Part shown: positions 33,051 to 43,649 of the stretch, piece by piece
Numbering within the stretch: position 1 is the stretch's first letter
How the letters are laid out: each line of letters begins with the position of its first letter
NCBI GenBank assembly: GCA_009760885.1
Contig: CM019692.1
Coordinates: 53,158,762 to 53,222,761, forward strand
Source of the DNA: Achatina immaculata
Taxonomy: Eukaryota > Mollusca > Gastropoda > Stylommatophora > Achatinidae
DNA: 64,000 bases
Reading direction: 5' to 3'
Notes under the pieces: generated by a model
The model's database searches: none
The model's input: only the letters and a program-made list of their open reading frames with translations
Told to the model about the DNA's origin: nothing
Program-made: the position numbers and the translations under genes

Positions 33051-34075
33051 GAAAGGTAATGAGACAGGGAAAGAGGGGGGGAGATAGTGAGATGAGACAA
33101 GGAAAGAGGGGGAGATAGTGAGATGAGACAGGGAATGAGGGGGAGATAGTGAGATGAGACAGGGAAGGAGGGGGAGATAGTGAGATGAGATAAGGAAAGA
33201 GGGGAGATAGTGAGATGAGACAAGGAAAGAGAGGGAGATAGTGAGATGAGACAAGGAAAGAGGGGGAGATAGTGAGATGAGACAAGGAAAGAGGGGGAGA
33301 TAGTGAGATGAGACAAGGAAAGAGGGGGAGATAGTGAGATGAGACAAGGAAAGGGGGGAGATAGTGAGATGAGACAAGGAAAGAGGGGGAGATAGTGAGA
33401 TGAGACAAGGAAAGAGGGGAGATAGTGAGATGAGACAGGGAAAGAAGAGGGAGACAGTGAGATGAGACAAGGAAAGAGGGGGATAGTGAGATGAAACAAG
33501 GAAAGAGGGGGAGATAGTGAGATGAGACAAGGAAAGAGGGGGAGATAGTGAGATGAGACAGGGAAAGAAGAGGGAGATAGTGAGATGAGACAAGGAAAGA
33601 GGGGGAGATAGTGAGATGAGACGGGGAAGGAGGGGGAGATAGTGAGATGAGACAGGGAAAGAGAGGGAGATAGTGATATGAGGACAAGGAAAGAGGGGGA
33701 GATAGTGAGATGAGACAAGGGAAGAGGGGGGAGATCGTCAGATGAGACAGGGAAAGAAGGGGGAGATAGTGATATGAGGACAGAGAAAGAGGGGGGAGAT
33801 AGTGAGATGAGGACAGAGAAAGAGGGGGGAGATAGTGAGATGAGGACAGGGAAAGAGGGGGGAGATAGTGAGATGAGAGAGGGAAAGAGGAGGAGATAGT
33901 GAGATGAGACAGGGAAAGAGGAGGAGATAGTGAGATGAGACAGGGAAAGAGGGGGAGATAGTGAGATGAGAGAGGGAAAGAGGAGGAGATAGTGAGATGA
34001 GACAGGGAAAGAGAGGAGAGATTGTGAGATGAGGATAGGAAAATAGAGGGGAAATAGTGAGATGAAGACAGATGT
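33050..34075. repeat. 31-bp purine-rich satellite (part A of a 2.6 kb array)
   Basis: About 33 units of GAGACAAGGAAAGAGGGGGA plus GATAGTGAGAT. Small G-run length changes and GAGGACA/GAGACA variants are frequent. The plus strand is almost pure purine apart from T. Minus-strand serine/leucine/proline-rich frames run straight through into parts B and C. Confidence 0.95.
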
Positions 34076-34745
34076 GGTATAGTGAGATGAGAAATGGTGA
34101 CAAATATGGGATAGTGAATTGATGAGAACACAATGAGGCGGTGACGAGGGAATAGTGAGATGGGGACAGATACGAGGGTGGTGAGATGGGGAAAGATTAC
34201 GAATAGTGAAATTGAGTAGCGGGTAATGGTAGGGGTAGATATAGAATAGTGAGATAGAAAATGCGGGATAGTGAGATGGGAACAGATGCGGGATACTAAA
34301 ACGGGGACAGATGCGCGACAGTGACATGGGAACACATACGTGATAGTGTGATGGGGACAGACGCAGGATACTAAAATGGGGGCAGATCCTCGACAGTGAC
34401 ATGGGAACACATACGTGATAGTGAGATGGGGACAGATGCGGGATACTAAAATGGGGGCAGATGCGCGACAGTGACATGGGAACACATACGTGATAGTGAG
34501 ATGGGGACAGATGCGGGATACTAAAATGGGGGCAGATGCACGACAGTGACATGGGAACACATACGTGATAGTGAGATGGGAACAGATGCGGGATACTAAA
34601 ATGGGGGCACATGCGCGACAGTGACATGGGAACACATACGTGATAGTGACATGGGGACAGATGCGGGATACTAAAATGGGGGGGGGGGGCACATGCGCGA
34701 CAGTGACATGGGAACACATACGTGATAGTGACATGGGGACAGATG
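34076..34745. repeat. ~76-bp higher-order repeat (part B)
   Basis: After an irregular 34076-34270 transition, a composite unit of about 76 bp repeats about six times. It contains GACAGATGCGGGATACTAAA, GCGCGACAGTGACATGGGAA and CACATACGTGATAGTGAGAT. It looks built from three diverged ~25-bp sub-units related to parts A and C. A G run interrupts one unit at about 34678-34689. Confidence 0.9.
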
Positions 34746-35690
34746 CTCGACAATGAGATGGAAAAATATGCGGGATATTGAAATGGAGAAATGCGGGATA
34801 TTGAGATGGGGACATGCGGGATATTGAAATGTGGACATGCGGGATATTGAAATGTGGACATGCGGGATATTGAAATGGAGAAATGCGGGATATTGAGATG
34901 GGGAAATGCGGGATATTGAAATGTGGACATGCGGGATATTGAAATGGAAAAATGCGGGATACTGAGATGGGGAAATGCGGGATATTGAAATATGGACATG
35001 TGGGATATTGAAATGTGGACATGCGGGATATTGAGATGGGGAAATGCGGAATATTGAGATGTGGAAATGCGGGATATTGAGATGGGGACATGAGGACTAT
35101 TGAGATGGGGAAATGCGGGATATTGAGATGGAGAAATGCGGGATATTGAGATGGGGAAATGCGGGATATTGAGATGGAAAAATGCGGAATATCGAGATGG
35201 GGACATGCGGGATATTGAGACAGGGAAATGCGGAATATTGAGATGGGGACGTGCGGGATATTGAAATGTGGACATGTGGGATATTGAGATGGGGAGATGC
35301 GGGATATTGAGATGGAGAAATGCGGGATATTGAGATGGGGAAATGCGGTATATTGAGATGGAAAAATGCGGAATATTGAGATGGGGACATGCGGGATATT
35401 GAGACAGGGAAATGCGGAATATTGAGATGGGGACGTGCGGGATATTGAAATGTGGACATGTGGGATATTGAGATGGGGAGATGCGGGATATTGAAATGTG
35501 GACTTGCGGGATATTGAGATGGGGACATGAGGGATATTGAGATGGGGACATGTGGAATATTGAGATGGGGACATGCGGGATATTGAGATGGGGACATGCG
35601 GGATATTGAGATGGAATGGGGACACGCGGGATATTGAGATGGAATGGGGACATGTGGGATATTGAGATGGGGACAGTTGCAGAATGCAGA
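34746..35690. repeat. 23-bp satellite (part C)
   Basis: About 40 units of GATATTGAGATGGGGACATG plus CGG, with GAGAAA, GTGGACA and GAAAAA variants. Period 23 bp is fixed by starts at 34816 and 34839. A block near 35155-35285 recurs at about 35335-35470 in the same variant order, a higher-order duplication. It underlies most of the 862- and 925-codon minus-strand frames. Confidence 0.95.
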
Positions 35691-35926
35691 AATGGGGAAA
35701 AGTGGTTGAAGTTTGGGAGGGGTAGGCGTGGAATAGCTAGACGGAGACAGATAGTAGGCGGACAAGCAGGAAATGAATTGTAGCTAAGGAACAACAGGTG
35801 TTCATTATTTTCCTAAGAAAAGAAAGCCTAAGACATTCTAAGTTTAGCGTCCTCTGTCTTTAAGTAGAAGTTTAGATTTAAAGGGTATTAGAGTTACAGT
35901 CCTAGAGGGGGAGAGGAATGGTTGTG

Positions 35927-35965
<39 letters not shown>

Positions 35966-36594
35966 TTAATCTCAATTTGTAGTTCATAAAAGGTACTTGG
36001 TAGAAGTCAGAAAAAAGGTGTTTTGTACTAAACCCATAAACTGCCAACACGCGATTGATTTCAAGCTGGTGAGCTATCCTTACATAATCAGATAATTTTC
36101 CTCTGTTGACTTTAGAAATCCCACGAGGTCGCTTCCAAAGTTGTGTTGATTGTATAAGATTTCAGACAAACCTTCTCTCCCACGTTTACAGTACAAAGAT
36201 ATCATTAATTAAAATGGCACAGTTTTGTACAGATCTGAAGAACGTATTGCAAATGATAGGTTTACGAAAGACAGTTTTAAGACCGCGTGATGTATAAAGT
36301 ACGGGGTGCCCCTGCAAGACACAGACCATTACAGAAGTGTGAAGTAACAGAGAGAGTATCTCAGTCATAAACAATGGTTGGAGATAGCAGCCATGTACTA
36401 CCAGACTGCCATTAGTTTCGGGACGCTACAACATTAAAAACGGGAGCCAGAATAAAGGACTCCTGCTGCACATCACAACAAAGCCAACAGAAAGGTTCAG
36501 AACGTTCGACTATAGCACAACGTAATAATGGAGGCTACAAATTAGATTTATGATATAAACCAGAACAATGGCGAGCATAGATTAGGGACCATTT
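35691..36594. other. No gene recognised; (GA)n tract
   Basis: (GA)n at 35930-35960. The rest appears unique, and no frame carries a motif. Confidence 0.4.
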
Positions 36595-36910
36595 ACTTAG
36601 AGAGAAGTTCTTAACTGGTGGGGAATCACTTGTCCCCCTCCAGGGTGAGTGCGGGGGGGGGGAAGGAGGGGAAGAATTTAGGATTTCGGAGAAGGGGGGA
36701 GGGAAGGAGGGAGAAATGGGGCCAAGGATTGCCAGATTTAGACTATTGGAATATAAATCTACAATGTAGAAAAATCAATATTCCAACAGTCTGAGTGTCA
36801 CTCCGTGCTTCCAGTTCTCCCCCCCCCCTTCTACTTTCTTGAAACCCTAAAATTAAACTCTGGGAGGAGGGAATAATTTCTTTCTGGCTGAGAACCCATT
36901 ATTTACTACG
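36595..36910. mobile_element. Candidate foldback element with hAT-like ends
   Basis: Two imperfect inverted arms of about 100-130 bp flank a centre near 36765. The left arm has AATTTAGGATTTCGGAGAAG and GACTATTGGAATAT; the right arm has ATATTCCAACAGTCTGAGTG and the complement of the G-rich block (poly-C with TTCTACTTTCTTGAAACCCT). Outer ends read AGTTCTTAACTGGTGGGG and, inverted, GGGTTCTCAGCC, both hAT-like. No clean target duplication was found. Confidence 0.6.
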
Positions 36911-37249
36911 AGAACCCATTCACGGGGGAAAAACATAGTAAAATGTAGTACCCATTTATGGTTTCACGTTCCCTGTTGAGGGTACACTAGAATTACCGTA
37001 ATGTTGCTACCTTTTTTTTTTCTTTTACCCTCAAAGCTTTTTACTGTATATCTACAGTGCCAGTCTCTGTGTTCAGTTATACATACACTCTGTTGTACTG
37101 CATAAAATGTGGCAGTTGTGAGTAGGGAAGTCTTTGACGGGGAAGCGGCAAAAGCTGTTAAAGGATTTTAGAAAATCGAGTGCTCTTAACTCAGTTGAAG
37201 GAAAGAGCTATAAATGTAAACAATGTACAGGGAATATCCTCCAACAGCT
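36911..37249. other. No gene recognised
   Basis: A 36960-37025 stretch (GAATTACCGTAATG followed by poly-T) vaguely resembles the SINE 3' end, but it is too short to assign. Confidence 0.35.
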
Positions 37250-37545
37250 GAGAATTCTGAAGATATTCAGATATTTTATAACAATTTAGACCACGCTGTA
37301 AACGCCACGCCAAATCACATGAAGTTAATATCGTACTCAGTGCCTTTAAAGGCAAAGTTGGAAATAAAAAAAGTAAAAGATTTTGTAGGGGATTAGGGTC
37401 AGGGAATGAGCGAGGAGATTATTAAAAGAATGGACAAAAAATGCACACGATTATTGGAAACTCATGGTTTAAGCAACGTCTGAGAAGAATGGCTAAACGA
37501 GGGATGAGTCCAGATAAAAATACATTCAGTCAAATTGACTATGAT
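37250..37545 (+). mobile_element. LINE endonuclease-domain fragment
   Basis: Reading across two frames gives IQIFYNNLDHAV, then a degraded SDFNAKVG-like motif (here SAFKGKVG), GLGSGNERGD, and IIGNSWFKQRLRRMA..SPDKNTFSQIDY. This is the order seen in the apurinic/apyrimidinic-type endonuclease domain of non-LTR retrotransposons, which nicks target DNA to prime reverse transcription. The catalytic Asp of the DFN motif appears lost. This is the only endonuclease piece in the window. Confidence 0.75.
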
Positions 37546-37615
37546 TCACTTCCATATAACAAGATAGGTTCAATATAGCATTTTAGGACTCGTTTTCTAA
37601 CATTCTAAAGGAGCT
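37515..37615 (-). mobile_element. LINE-3 reverse transcriptase fragment, inverted
   Basis: The minus strand reads NVRKRVLKCYIEPILLYGSE, a recognisable LINE-3 segment upstream of the RT C-terminal tail. It directly adjoins the plus-strand endonuclease fragment, so the two halves face each other. Confidence 0.75.
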
Positions 37616-37625
37616 TACTAGATAT

Positions 37626-37745
37626 AGTAGTGAACGAACGAACAAACGAACAAACGAACGGAGTTTATTTTCAAAGGGTTAATAATTAGCCACGCAGGCC
37701 TGTCTACCATTGTGCCTTTCATCATGCAACTTTCATTCAGTCACA
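37626..37745 (-). mobile_element. LINE-5 family 3' end with (GTTC)n tail
   Basis: On the minus strand it runs TGATGAAAGGCACAATGG, AGACAGGCCTGCGTGGC, ACCCTTTGAAAATAAACTCC and then (GTTC)/(GTTT) repeats. This matches the LINE-5 3' end at 42180-42275, where the AATAAA signal is followed by (ATTC)n. Confidence 0.8.
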
Positions 37746-38284
37746 GATATTCAGCATTTGTTACTGAAAGTAATATGCAAGAAAAAAGCATAAAAATGAA
37801 TAAGTAAATAATTAATAAACCCTTTTTTTAACTCCACATTCTGCTTTATGTACCTACATGAAATAAACTTAAATACATTCTCACATTCATTATAAACTAA
37901 ACAGTTTATAGAGCAGCAGTATAATAAACATAACAAACAAGCCATACTTTAGATTAAACTTTAAGATAGTTTAAGATAGATATTATGACTTGATAGAGCA
38001 TACATCTTATACTTTTCATAAAACAAATACATAAAGATGCATATATTCGCACACACTTATACCAAATATATACAAACACATCCACACATATACATACACA
38101 TATACATTCACATGTACACACATATGTCTGTATGCACATGTCTTTACGCGCATATACATATAAAGAGAAGTGAAGGAAAGTGAGAAGAAGGGACTGGCTG
38201 TGAACAGTCAGAAAACATAAGCAGTGGTTATAACATGAAACAAGGAGCTACCTAAATATAGTTCAAGGGACAACTCTGAGACAA
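37746..38284. other. No gene recognised; (TA)(CA)-rich tract
   Basis: 38040-38160 is an imperfect ACACATATACATA-type tract. Otherwise AT-rich. Confidence 0.45.
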
Positions 38285-38575
38285 ATCATCATCATCATGT
38301 GCCACGCCTGGATGCGTCGGTGACCGTAACCCTCCACAGTTTCTAATCTCTCCTGTTTTCCTATCAGTTCTGTTGTCGAGCCTCTCCCATGCCATGTTGT
38401 CAATCCAGTTAAAATTTCTCTGATGGCCTACCTCTTCCTTTCCTGTCTCCAATATTTTCTGTTGTCACGGCATTTTCTATCCCTCCTCTTCTAACTATAT
38501 GGCAAATGAATCTAGATTGTCTTCCCTGTAGCTCGTTGATTAAAATTCGTTTCTTATTGGCTTTTCTTATACACC
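38285..38575 (-). mobile_element. LINE-3 family 3' fragment with (GAT)n tail
   Basis: Minus-strand blocks in order: LRCIRKANKKRILINELQGR, FICHIVRRGGIENAVTTENI, a basic KGRGRPSEKF block, WHGRGSTTELIGK after a frameshift, and VTDASRRGT-stop followed by (GAT)n at 38285-38297. This is the same C-terminal architecture as 19125-19655. Confidence 0.85.
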
Positions 38576-39155
38576 TAAGAAGAAGTGCATAGATTTAAAT
38601 ATCTGAGCACGTAAGCAACATTAGTTGGAAAATGCATCTCTGAAATCAAGAATGGAATATGTCAAGCCAAAACAGCTTTCCAACAAATGAGAAACATCCT
38701 CTGCAATGAACTCTATCAATGAACATAAGAAAGATGGCTATCCTACCCTCTGGGAGTGAGCCACGGACACTGAATAGATCGATGGAAGGATCACTAGAGG
38801 CAAGAGAGATGTGGTTTCTTAGAAGAATGTTAAAGAGCATCACGGAGAGCTAAGATGAGGAACAGGCAATGCCTAATAAAAGCAAATGAAGAAAATCATC
38901 TTAATTAAATCCATAAGAAAGCGGCAGTCATCATTCATTGGACATGAAACAGAAGAGGAGAGATTGGAAACAATATAGCGGCAGGAAAGATAAATGAAAA
39001 GACGAAATGAGGAAGACCAAGAGAAAACAATCATGGGCAATCTAATGGCATGGCACAATAAGAAGTTACCACTTGAGCTGATGGAAAATATCAAATATCG
39101 TGGTCTATGGAGGAGCATGACTGCCAACAGCTGGTGATACGGCACCTGATGATGA
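38576..39155 (+). mobile_element. LINE-3 family fragment, head-to-head with the previous copy
   Basis: The plus strand has EIKNGICQAKTAFQQMRNIL near the start, a damaged LLYGSE region (38740-38760), AREMWFLRRMLKSITES-like block, NRRGEIGNNIAAGKINE, and a C-terminal SMTANSW..GT-like end followed by TGATGATGATG at 39147. Many stops and frameshifts. It overlaps in coverage with the minus-strand copy, so the two are separate insertions. Confidence 0.8.
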
Positions 39156-39219
39156 TGAGCTGTGAGAGTGGATGTCGTAACGTAACTTCTAACATTTATG
39201 GTTCTATGGTACAGGAACA

Positions 39220-40345
39220 TAGCCCAAGCTTTGGGGTACAGGAACATAGCTTTGGGGTACAGGAACATAGCCCAGGTTTTGGGGGTACAGGAACACAAGC
39301 CACGTTTTGGGGGTACATGAACACAGCCCAAGTTTTGGTGGTATATGAACACAGCCCAAGTTTTGGTGGTACAGGAACACAAGCCCAAGTTTTGGGGGTA
39401 CATGAACACAGCCCAAGTTTTGGTGATATATGAACACAGCCCAAGTTTTGGTGGTATATGAACACAGCCCAAGTTTTGGTGGTATATGAACACAGTCCAA
39501 GTTTTGGTGGTATATGAACACAGTCCAAGTTTTGGTGGTATATGAACACAGTCCAAGTTTTGGTGGTATATGAACACAGTCCAAGTTTTGGAGGTACATG
39601 AACACAGCCCAAGTTTTGGAGGTACATGAACACATCCCAAGTTTTGGAGGTACATGAACACAGCCCAAGTTTTGGAGGTACATGAACACAGTCCAAGTTT
39701 TGGAGGTACATGAACACAGCCCAAGTTTTGGAGGTACATGAACACAGCCCAAGTTTTGGAGGTACATGAAGAAAGCCCAAGTTTTGGAGGTACATGAACA
39801 CAGCCCAAGTTTTGGAGGTACATGAACAAAGCCCAAGTTTTGGAGGTACATGAACACAGCCCAAGTTTTGGAGGTACATGAACACAGCCCAAGTTTTGGA
39901 GGTACATGAACACAGCCCAAGTTTTGGAGGTACATGAACACAGCCCAAGTTTTGGAGGTACATGAACACAGCCCAAGTTTTGGAGGTACATGAACACAGC
40001 CCAAGTTTTGGAGGTACATGAACACAGCCCAAGTTTTGGAGGTACATGAACACAGCCCAAGTTTTGGAGGTACATGAACAAAGCCCAAGTTTTGGAGGTA
40101 CATGAACAAAGCCCAAGTTTTGGAGGTACATGAACACAGCCCAAGTTTTGGAGGTACATGAACACAGCCCAAGTTTTGGAGGTACATGAACACAGCCCAA
40201 GTTTTGGAGGTACATGAACACAGCCCAAGTTTTGGAGGTACATGAACACAGCCCAAGTTTTGGAGGTACATGAACACAGCCCAAGTTTTGGAGGTACATG
40301 AACAAAGCCCAAGTTTTGGAGGTACATGAACAAAGCCCAAGTTCT
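39220..40345. repeat. 28-bp minisatellite, about 40 units
   Basis: The main unit is TGGAGGTACATGAACACAGC plus CCAAGTTT; the period of 28 is fixed by starts at 39841 and 39869. The left 350 bp carry variants (GGTGGTATATG, GGGGTACAGG, ACAGTCC), while the right 750 bp are nearly homogeneous. All three minus-strand frames are open for 369-486 codons because no unit contains a minus-strand stop. These are not proteins. Confidence 0.97.
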
Positions 40346-40411
40346 GACTAAAGGAATCGTAGTTCCGTCTCAATGGACACAAAAACATGAATCGCGCCTA
40401 ATATGTGTGCC

Positions 40412-40655
40412 TGAGTGGTGACGTGGTTAGAGTACTAGTCTCTCATGGCGAAGTCGGCGGTTCGAATCCACTCTGAGGCGCTCAGCTACCCAGCTGTAGA
40501 AATAGACCCGTGGCTTCTTCTGGAGCTAGAAAAGGAAATGCTACCTGGGATAATGCTGATCATCTAATGCCTCGAGATGTCGAGAAAAAGCATGAACACT
40601 AACACTATATCCACCAGGTGTCACATTGGCACAACAGGACTACATTAACCTTTCT
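40412..40655 (+). mobile_element. tRNA-derived SINE, second full-length copy
   Basis: A box GTGGTTAGAGTACTAG (about 40423-40438) and a perfect B box GGTTCGAATCC (40459-40469) are followed by the shared body (AGCTGTAGAAATAGA, GGCTTCTTCTGGAGCTAG, AACACTATATCC) and CCTTTCTTAAG. It shows roughly the same extent as the 25893 copy, with clear divergence between the two. Confidence 0.85.
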
Positions 40656-41089
40656 TAAGAGTAAAAATGTAACAGTAGAAAGTGCTATGTTTATGCGGTG
40701 GGGTGGACAGAGACTGGTTTATGCGCTGTCGTGGTGTGTCGAGTATGGCAGGAAGTTATAGACTGAAGGTTAAATAACGTAGCAAGAGGACAAGAGACGC
40801 AGGGAAGCTAAGATATTTTTGACTTATTTCCCCTACATTTTGTCTTAGGCGTTGCCTGACCCTTCTTATGGAAACTTTGACATCTGACCTGTTGTACCTC
40901 CACGTATAGCAGATTCATCCTCTCTTGTGCTTACCGTTCCACCGCAGAAATAAGAATGAAAGGATCGTTGCCAGGGGCAACAGATTTGATTATCCAGAGA
41001 ACAATCATGTCCTCATTTTAGCCAGAAAATCTGATGTTAGTTCTGGTTATCTTCACTACACTCAGGACATGGCCAGAGATGCTCAGATT
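40656..41089. other. No gene recognised
   Basis: A reading frame continues from 40925 into the LINE-5 copy, but its first 55 or so codons show no reverse transcriptase similarity and are probably flanking sequence. Confidence 0.4.
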
Positions 41090-42275
41090 TCCGCCCCCTT
41101 CCTTTCCTCTCATAAATGGAGTAATAAAAATGGTATGTTGATAAACACCAACAAAACAAAATCCATGCTCATCACTACAAGACAGAAACTGCAAAATGCA
41201 ACAAAAACTTCACTACAGCTTTGTGCTGGGACTAAGGCAATAGAAAATGTTCATGAACATAAAACCCTAGGACTCATCATTGATCAGCATTTAACTTGGA
41301 ATTCTCACGTACATAACCTAACAAATTTGATTGCACAGAAAGTTTACCAATTAGCCAAAATTAAACACTTTATCGACAAAGACACAAGAAAAATATACTA
41401 CATATCACACATACAAACACACTTAGATTACTGTTCCACAATCTAGGATGGATGCTCAGTCTCAAACACAAAAAGGCTCCACTCACTTCACAAGAGAGCA
41501 TTAAATCTTATTTGTGACAAACACCCAGTACAGACTGTAGATCAACACAAACAACTCAAAATTCTACCCCTCAAAAATAGAATCATTTTTAACAAAGTTA
41601 AGTTTGTTCACAGAATTCTGTCGAACAATGCTCCGCCTTACTTGTGGTCACTGTTTACATATAACACTAAACATAGCCAGCGTTTAAAAAACTGTCTTCT
41701 TCCTAAACCCAGGATTGATCTGTACAAGAAAAGCCTTGCATACTCTGCAGTACAGCTCTGGAACACCCTCCCCTACAATTTAAAATCCATTGGTAATACT
41801 TCATCCTTTAACTCAAACCTGTTTCATTATTTACTTGCTTGTAATTATATGCCTCCATAAAACCAGCACTCTATCAATACATGGCTCGTAAACCATCAAG
41901 TACTTCAATGACATAGTTAGAAAAGCAACTTGTTAGATATTGTTAGAAGTTATTTTAATGTTTGTTAAAAAAAACATATGTTAGCAGATCTGTATTTACA
42001 ATGTATTTTTATTTATGTATATGTCTGTGTGTGTATGTGTGCGTGAGTGCTATTTTATTAGGTTAATTACTTCTTCTCTTTTATCTTGAATGTAGTAGTT
42101 AAATCTTACACTCTTTTGATATGTTTTTCCTAATTTAATTATTATTTTTGTACTAAATCAAGTGTGTGGGAAGAATGAAAGATGGAGTGATGAAGGGCAG
42201 AATGTAAGACGGGCCTGCGTGCCCAATTCTTTACCCTTGAAAAATAAAGATTCATTCATTCATTCATTCAGTACC
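41090..42275 (+). pseudogene. LINE-5 reverse transcriptase C-terminus plus 3' UTR, one nonsense codon
   Basis: One frame runs to a stop at 41858-41860 with a single in-frame TAG at 41444-41446. Blocks in order: KWSNKNGMLINTNKTKSMLI (the palm-region NxxKTK motif), KTLGLIIDQHLTWNSHV, IQTHLDYCSTI, then the TAG where relatives have Trp, DGCSVSNTKRLHSLHKRALN, and SAVQLWNTLPYNLKSI near the end. A 400-bp 3' UTR follows, with AATAAA near 42242 and (ATTC)n at 42252-42271. This is the best-preserved LINE coding segment here. It resembles Jockey/CR1-like RT C-termini; the clade is uncertain. Confidence 0.9.
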
Positions 42276-42680
42276 TCAGACAGCGTACAACAACTGATGA
42301 GACACCTGCTCGTTGTCTGATCCCCAACCGTCTCGTATCGTGCCGAAAGACATCGCGTTTAGCAAATCCAGGTTTAATGTCCATCCCCTAGAATTCTTGA
42401 TAAACTGCTGGAGCTAGCATCTGTAGAAGAAAAAGAAAGATCTTTCGGCGTCTTTTACAGCAATTATTATTATCAGCTCTATCCATTGCGTGATCCTCCT
42501 CCTGTATGACCTGCTAAATTGGCAAGTACATCCGTTCTTTCATTTTCGCTAACCTTGGCAAGATCAGGAATAAAAATGACAGTCACCTGACAGGTTTGTG
42601 ACCTATGAAGTGGTTCACGCAACTGTTGTCTGATGAACCCAGACTGAATTTTTTTTTTTTTAAGCATGTTATTGAGTTAC
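42276..42680. other. No gene recognised; poly-T tract
   Basis: A T run lies at about 42649-42662. No coding motif. Confidence 0.4.
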
Positions 42681-43108
42681 AAGAATAAGATTTTTGTTAA
42701 GTGTCTGGACACTTAACAAAACAGCTGAGAAACACATAAATGCCTTTGAATGTAAATGCTACAGAAGAGTTCTTCAAATATCATGTACACAAAAAAGAAC
42801 AAATATATCTATACTACAAGAACTTAATATTGAAGAAAGCTGGCTAGTAAAGAGGATTAAACAGAGAAAACTGAAATATCTTGGACACGTTAAACGTTAT
42901 GATAATCTAGAGAAGACCGTCTTGGAAGGATATACATAATGGGAAAAAGAAAGAGAGGAAGACCAAGGAGAAGATGGTTGCAAGACATCGTTGATGATAT
43001 GCAAATGGATGCAACAACAGCAGGCAATCTTGCTCACAACCGAGAGGCCTACAGGAGAGCTGTTAGGGAGGCAAAGTTCCGCAAGGGATATGACTGACTG
43101 ACTGACTG
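42681..43108 (+). mobile_element. LINE-1 family 3' fragment with (TGAC)n tail
   Basis: This is the longest LINE-1 copy here: VWTLNKTAEKHINAFECKCY, RRVLQISCTQKRTNISILQE, LKYLGHVKRYDNLEKTVLEG, then a frameshift, MGKRKRGRPRRRWLQDIVDD, and HLAHNREAY-like, RRAVREAKF. It ends in (TGAC)n. ATTGAGTTAC (42671-42680) and ATTGAGTCAC (43109-43118) form a 9/10 candidate target duplication. A short palindrome marks the 5' junction. Confidence 0.85.
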
Positions 43109-43118
43109 ATTGAGTCAC

Positions 43119-43645
43119 TCAATATACTTCCATGTTGCCGGTCATTCCAGAGCCATTGTATTTGCCATGGTCTCTGCTGTGAGGCTGCTTGTGGTGACCC
43201 CGTGAGCACACTCATCTGCATTGACTGTTTTACCATGGAATGTATCAGTGCTCTGTCGTGTTCCGCTGTTATATGGTGTGTACAACAGATTTGTTGAACT
43301 TCCTCAGCTCTTTCTAACATAAATTAATTTTTTTTTAATAAACATTTTCATTTTTTTTTAAAGATGGAATTTACAAGTACAAAGAGGGTAAAAACTCAAG
43401 TTCTCTCTGAAAAAAATGGCCAATTTTGTCCGACTGGAAAAAGAAAAGTAACCCCCCGCTCAATGAAGAGCAGTGTCAGAGTGCTGGCCCTTTACTAGTT
43501 GTTTGACAGAAGGCTGTTATACATATTCCTGTGAGTATCACAAGGAATGGTGTTTGCATTTACGAAATATTACAATTTAAACACAGGGGTACTTGTGAGT
43601 ATCATCAGGATACAAAGGGTTAACCATGGCCTGTCTCTTTTTACG
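43119..43645. other. No gene recognised
   Basis: Unique-looking sequence; minus-strand frames at 43063-43320 have no motif. Confidence 0.35.
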
Positions 43646-43649
43646 TCTA

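Noticed and set aside
33017..35794. Open frames of 862 and 925 codons on the minus strand, serine/histidine/proline/leucine-rich
   Set aside because: They are translations of tandem 31-, 76- and 23-bp repeats. Two different frames are open over the same DNA, and there is no domain or signal sequence.
39220..40345. CRISPR-like regular array of 28-bp repeats
   Set aside because: Repeats are directly adjacent with no unique spacers, no cas genes are present, and the sequence is eukaryotic.
38873..40388. Open frames of 369-486 codons in all three minus frames
   Set aside because: Produced by the 28-bp array; three repeats make an 84-bp period without stops. All frames being open at once argues against selection on a protein.
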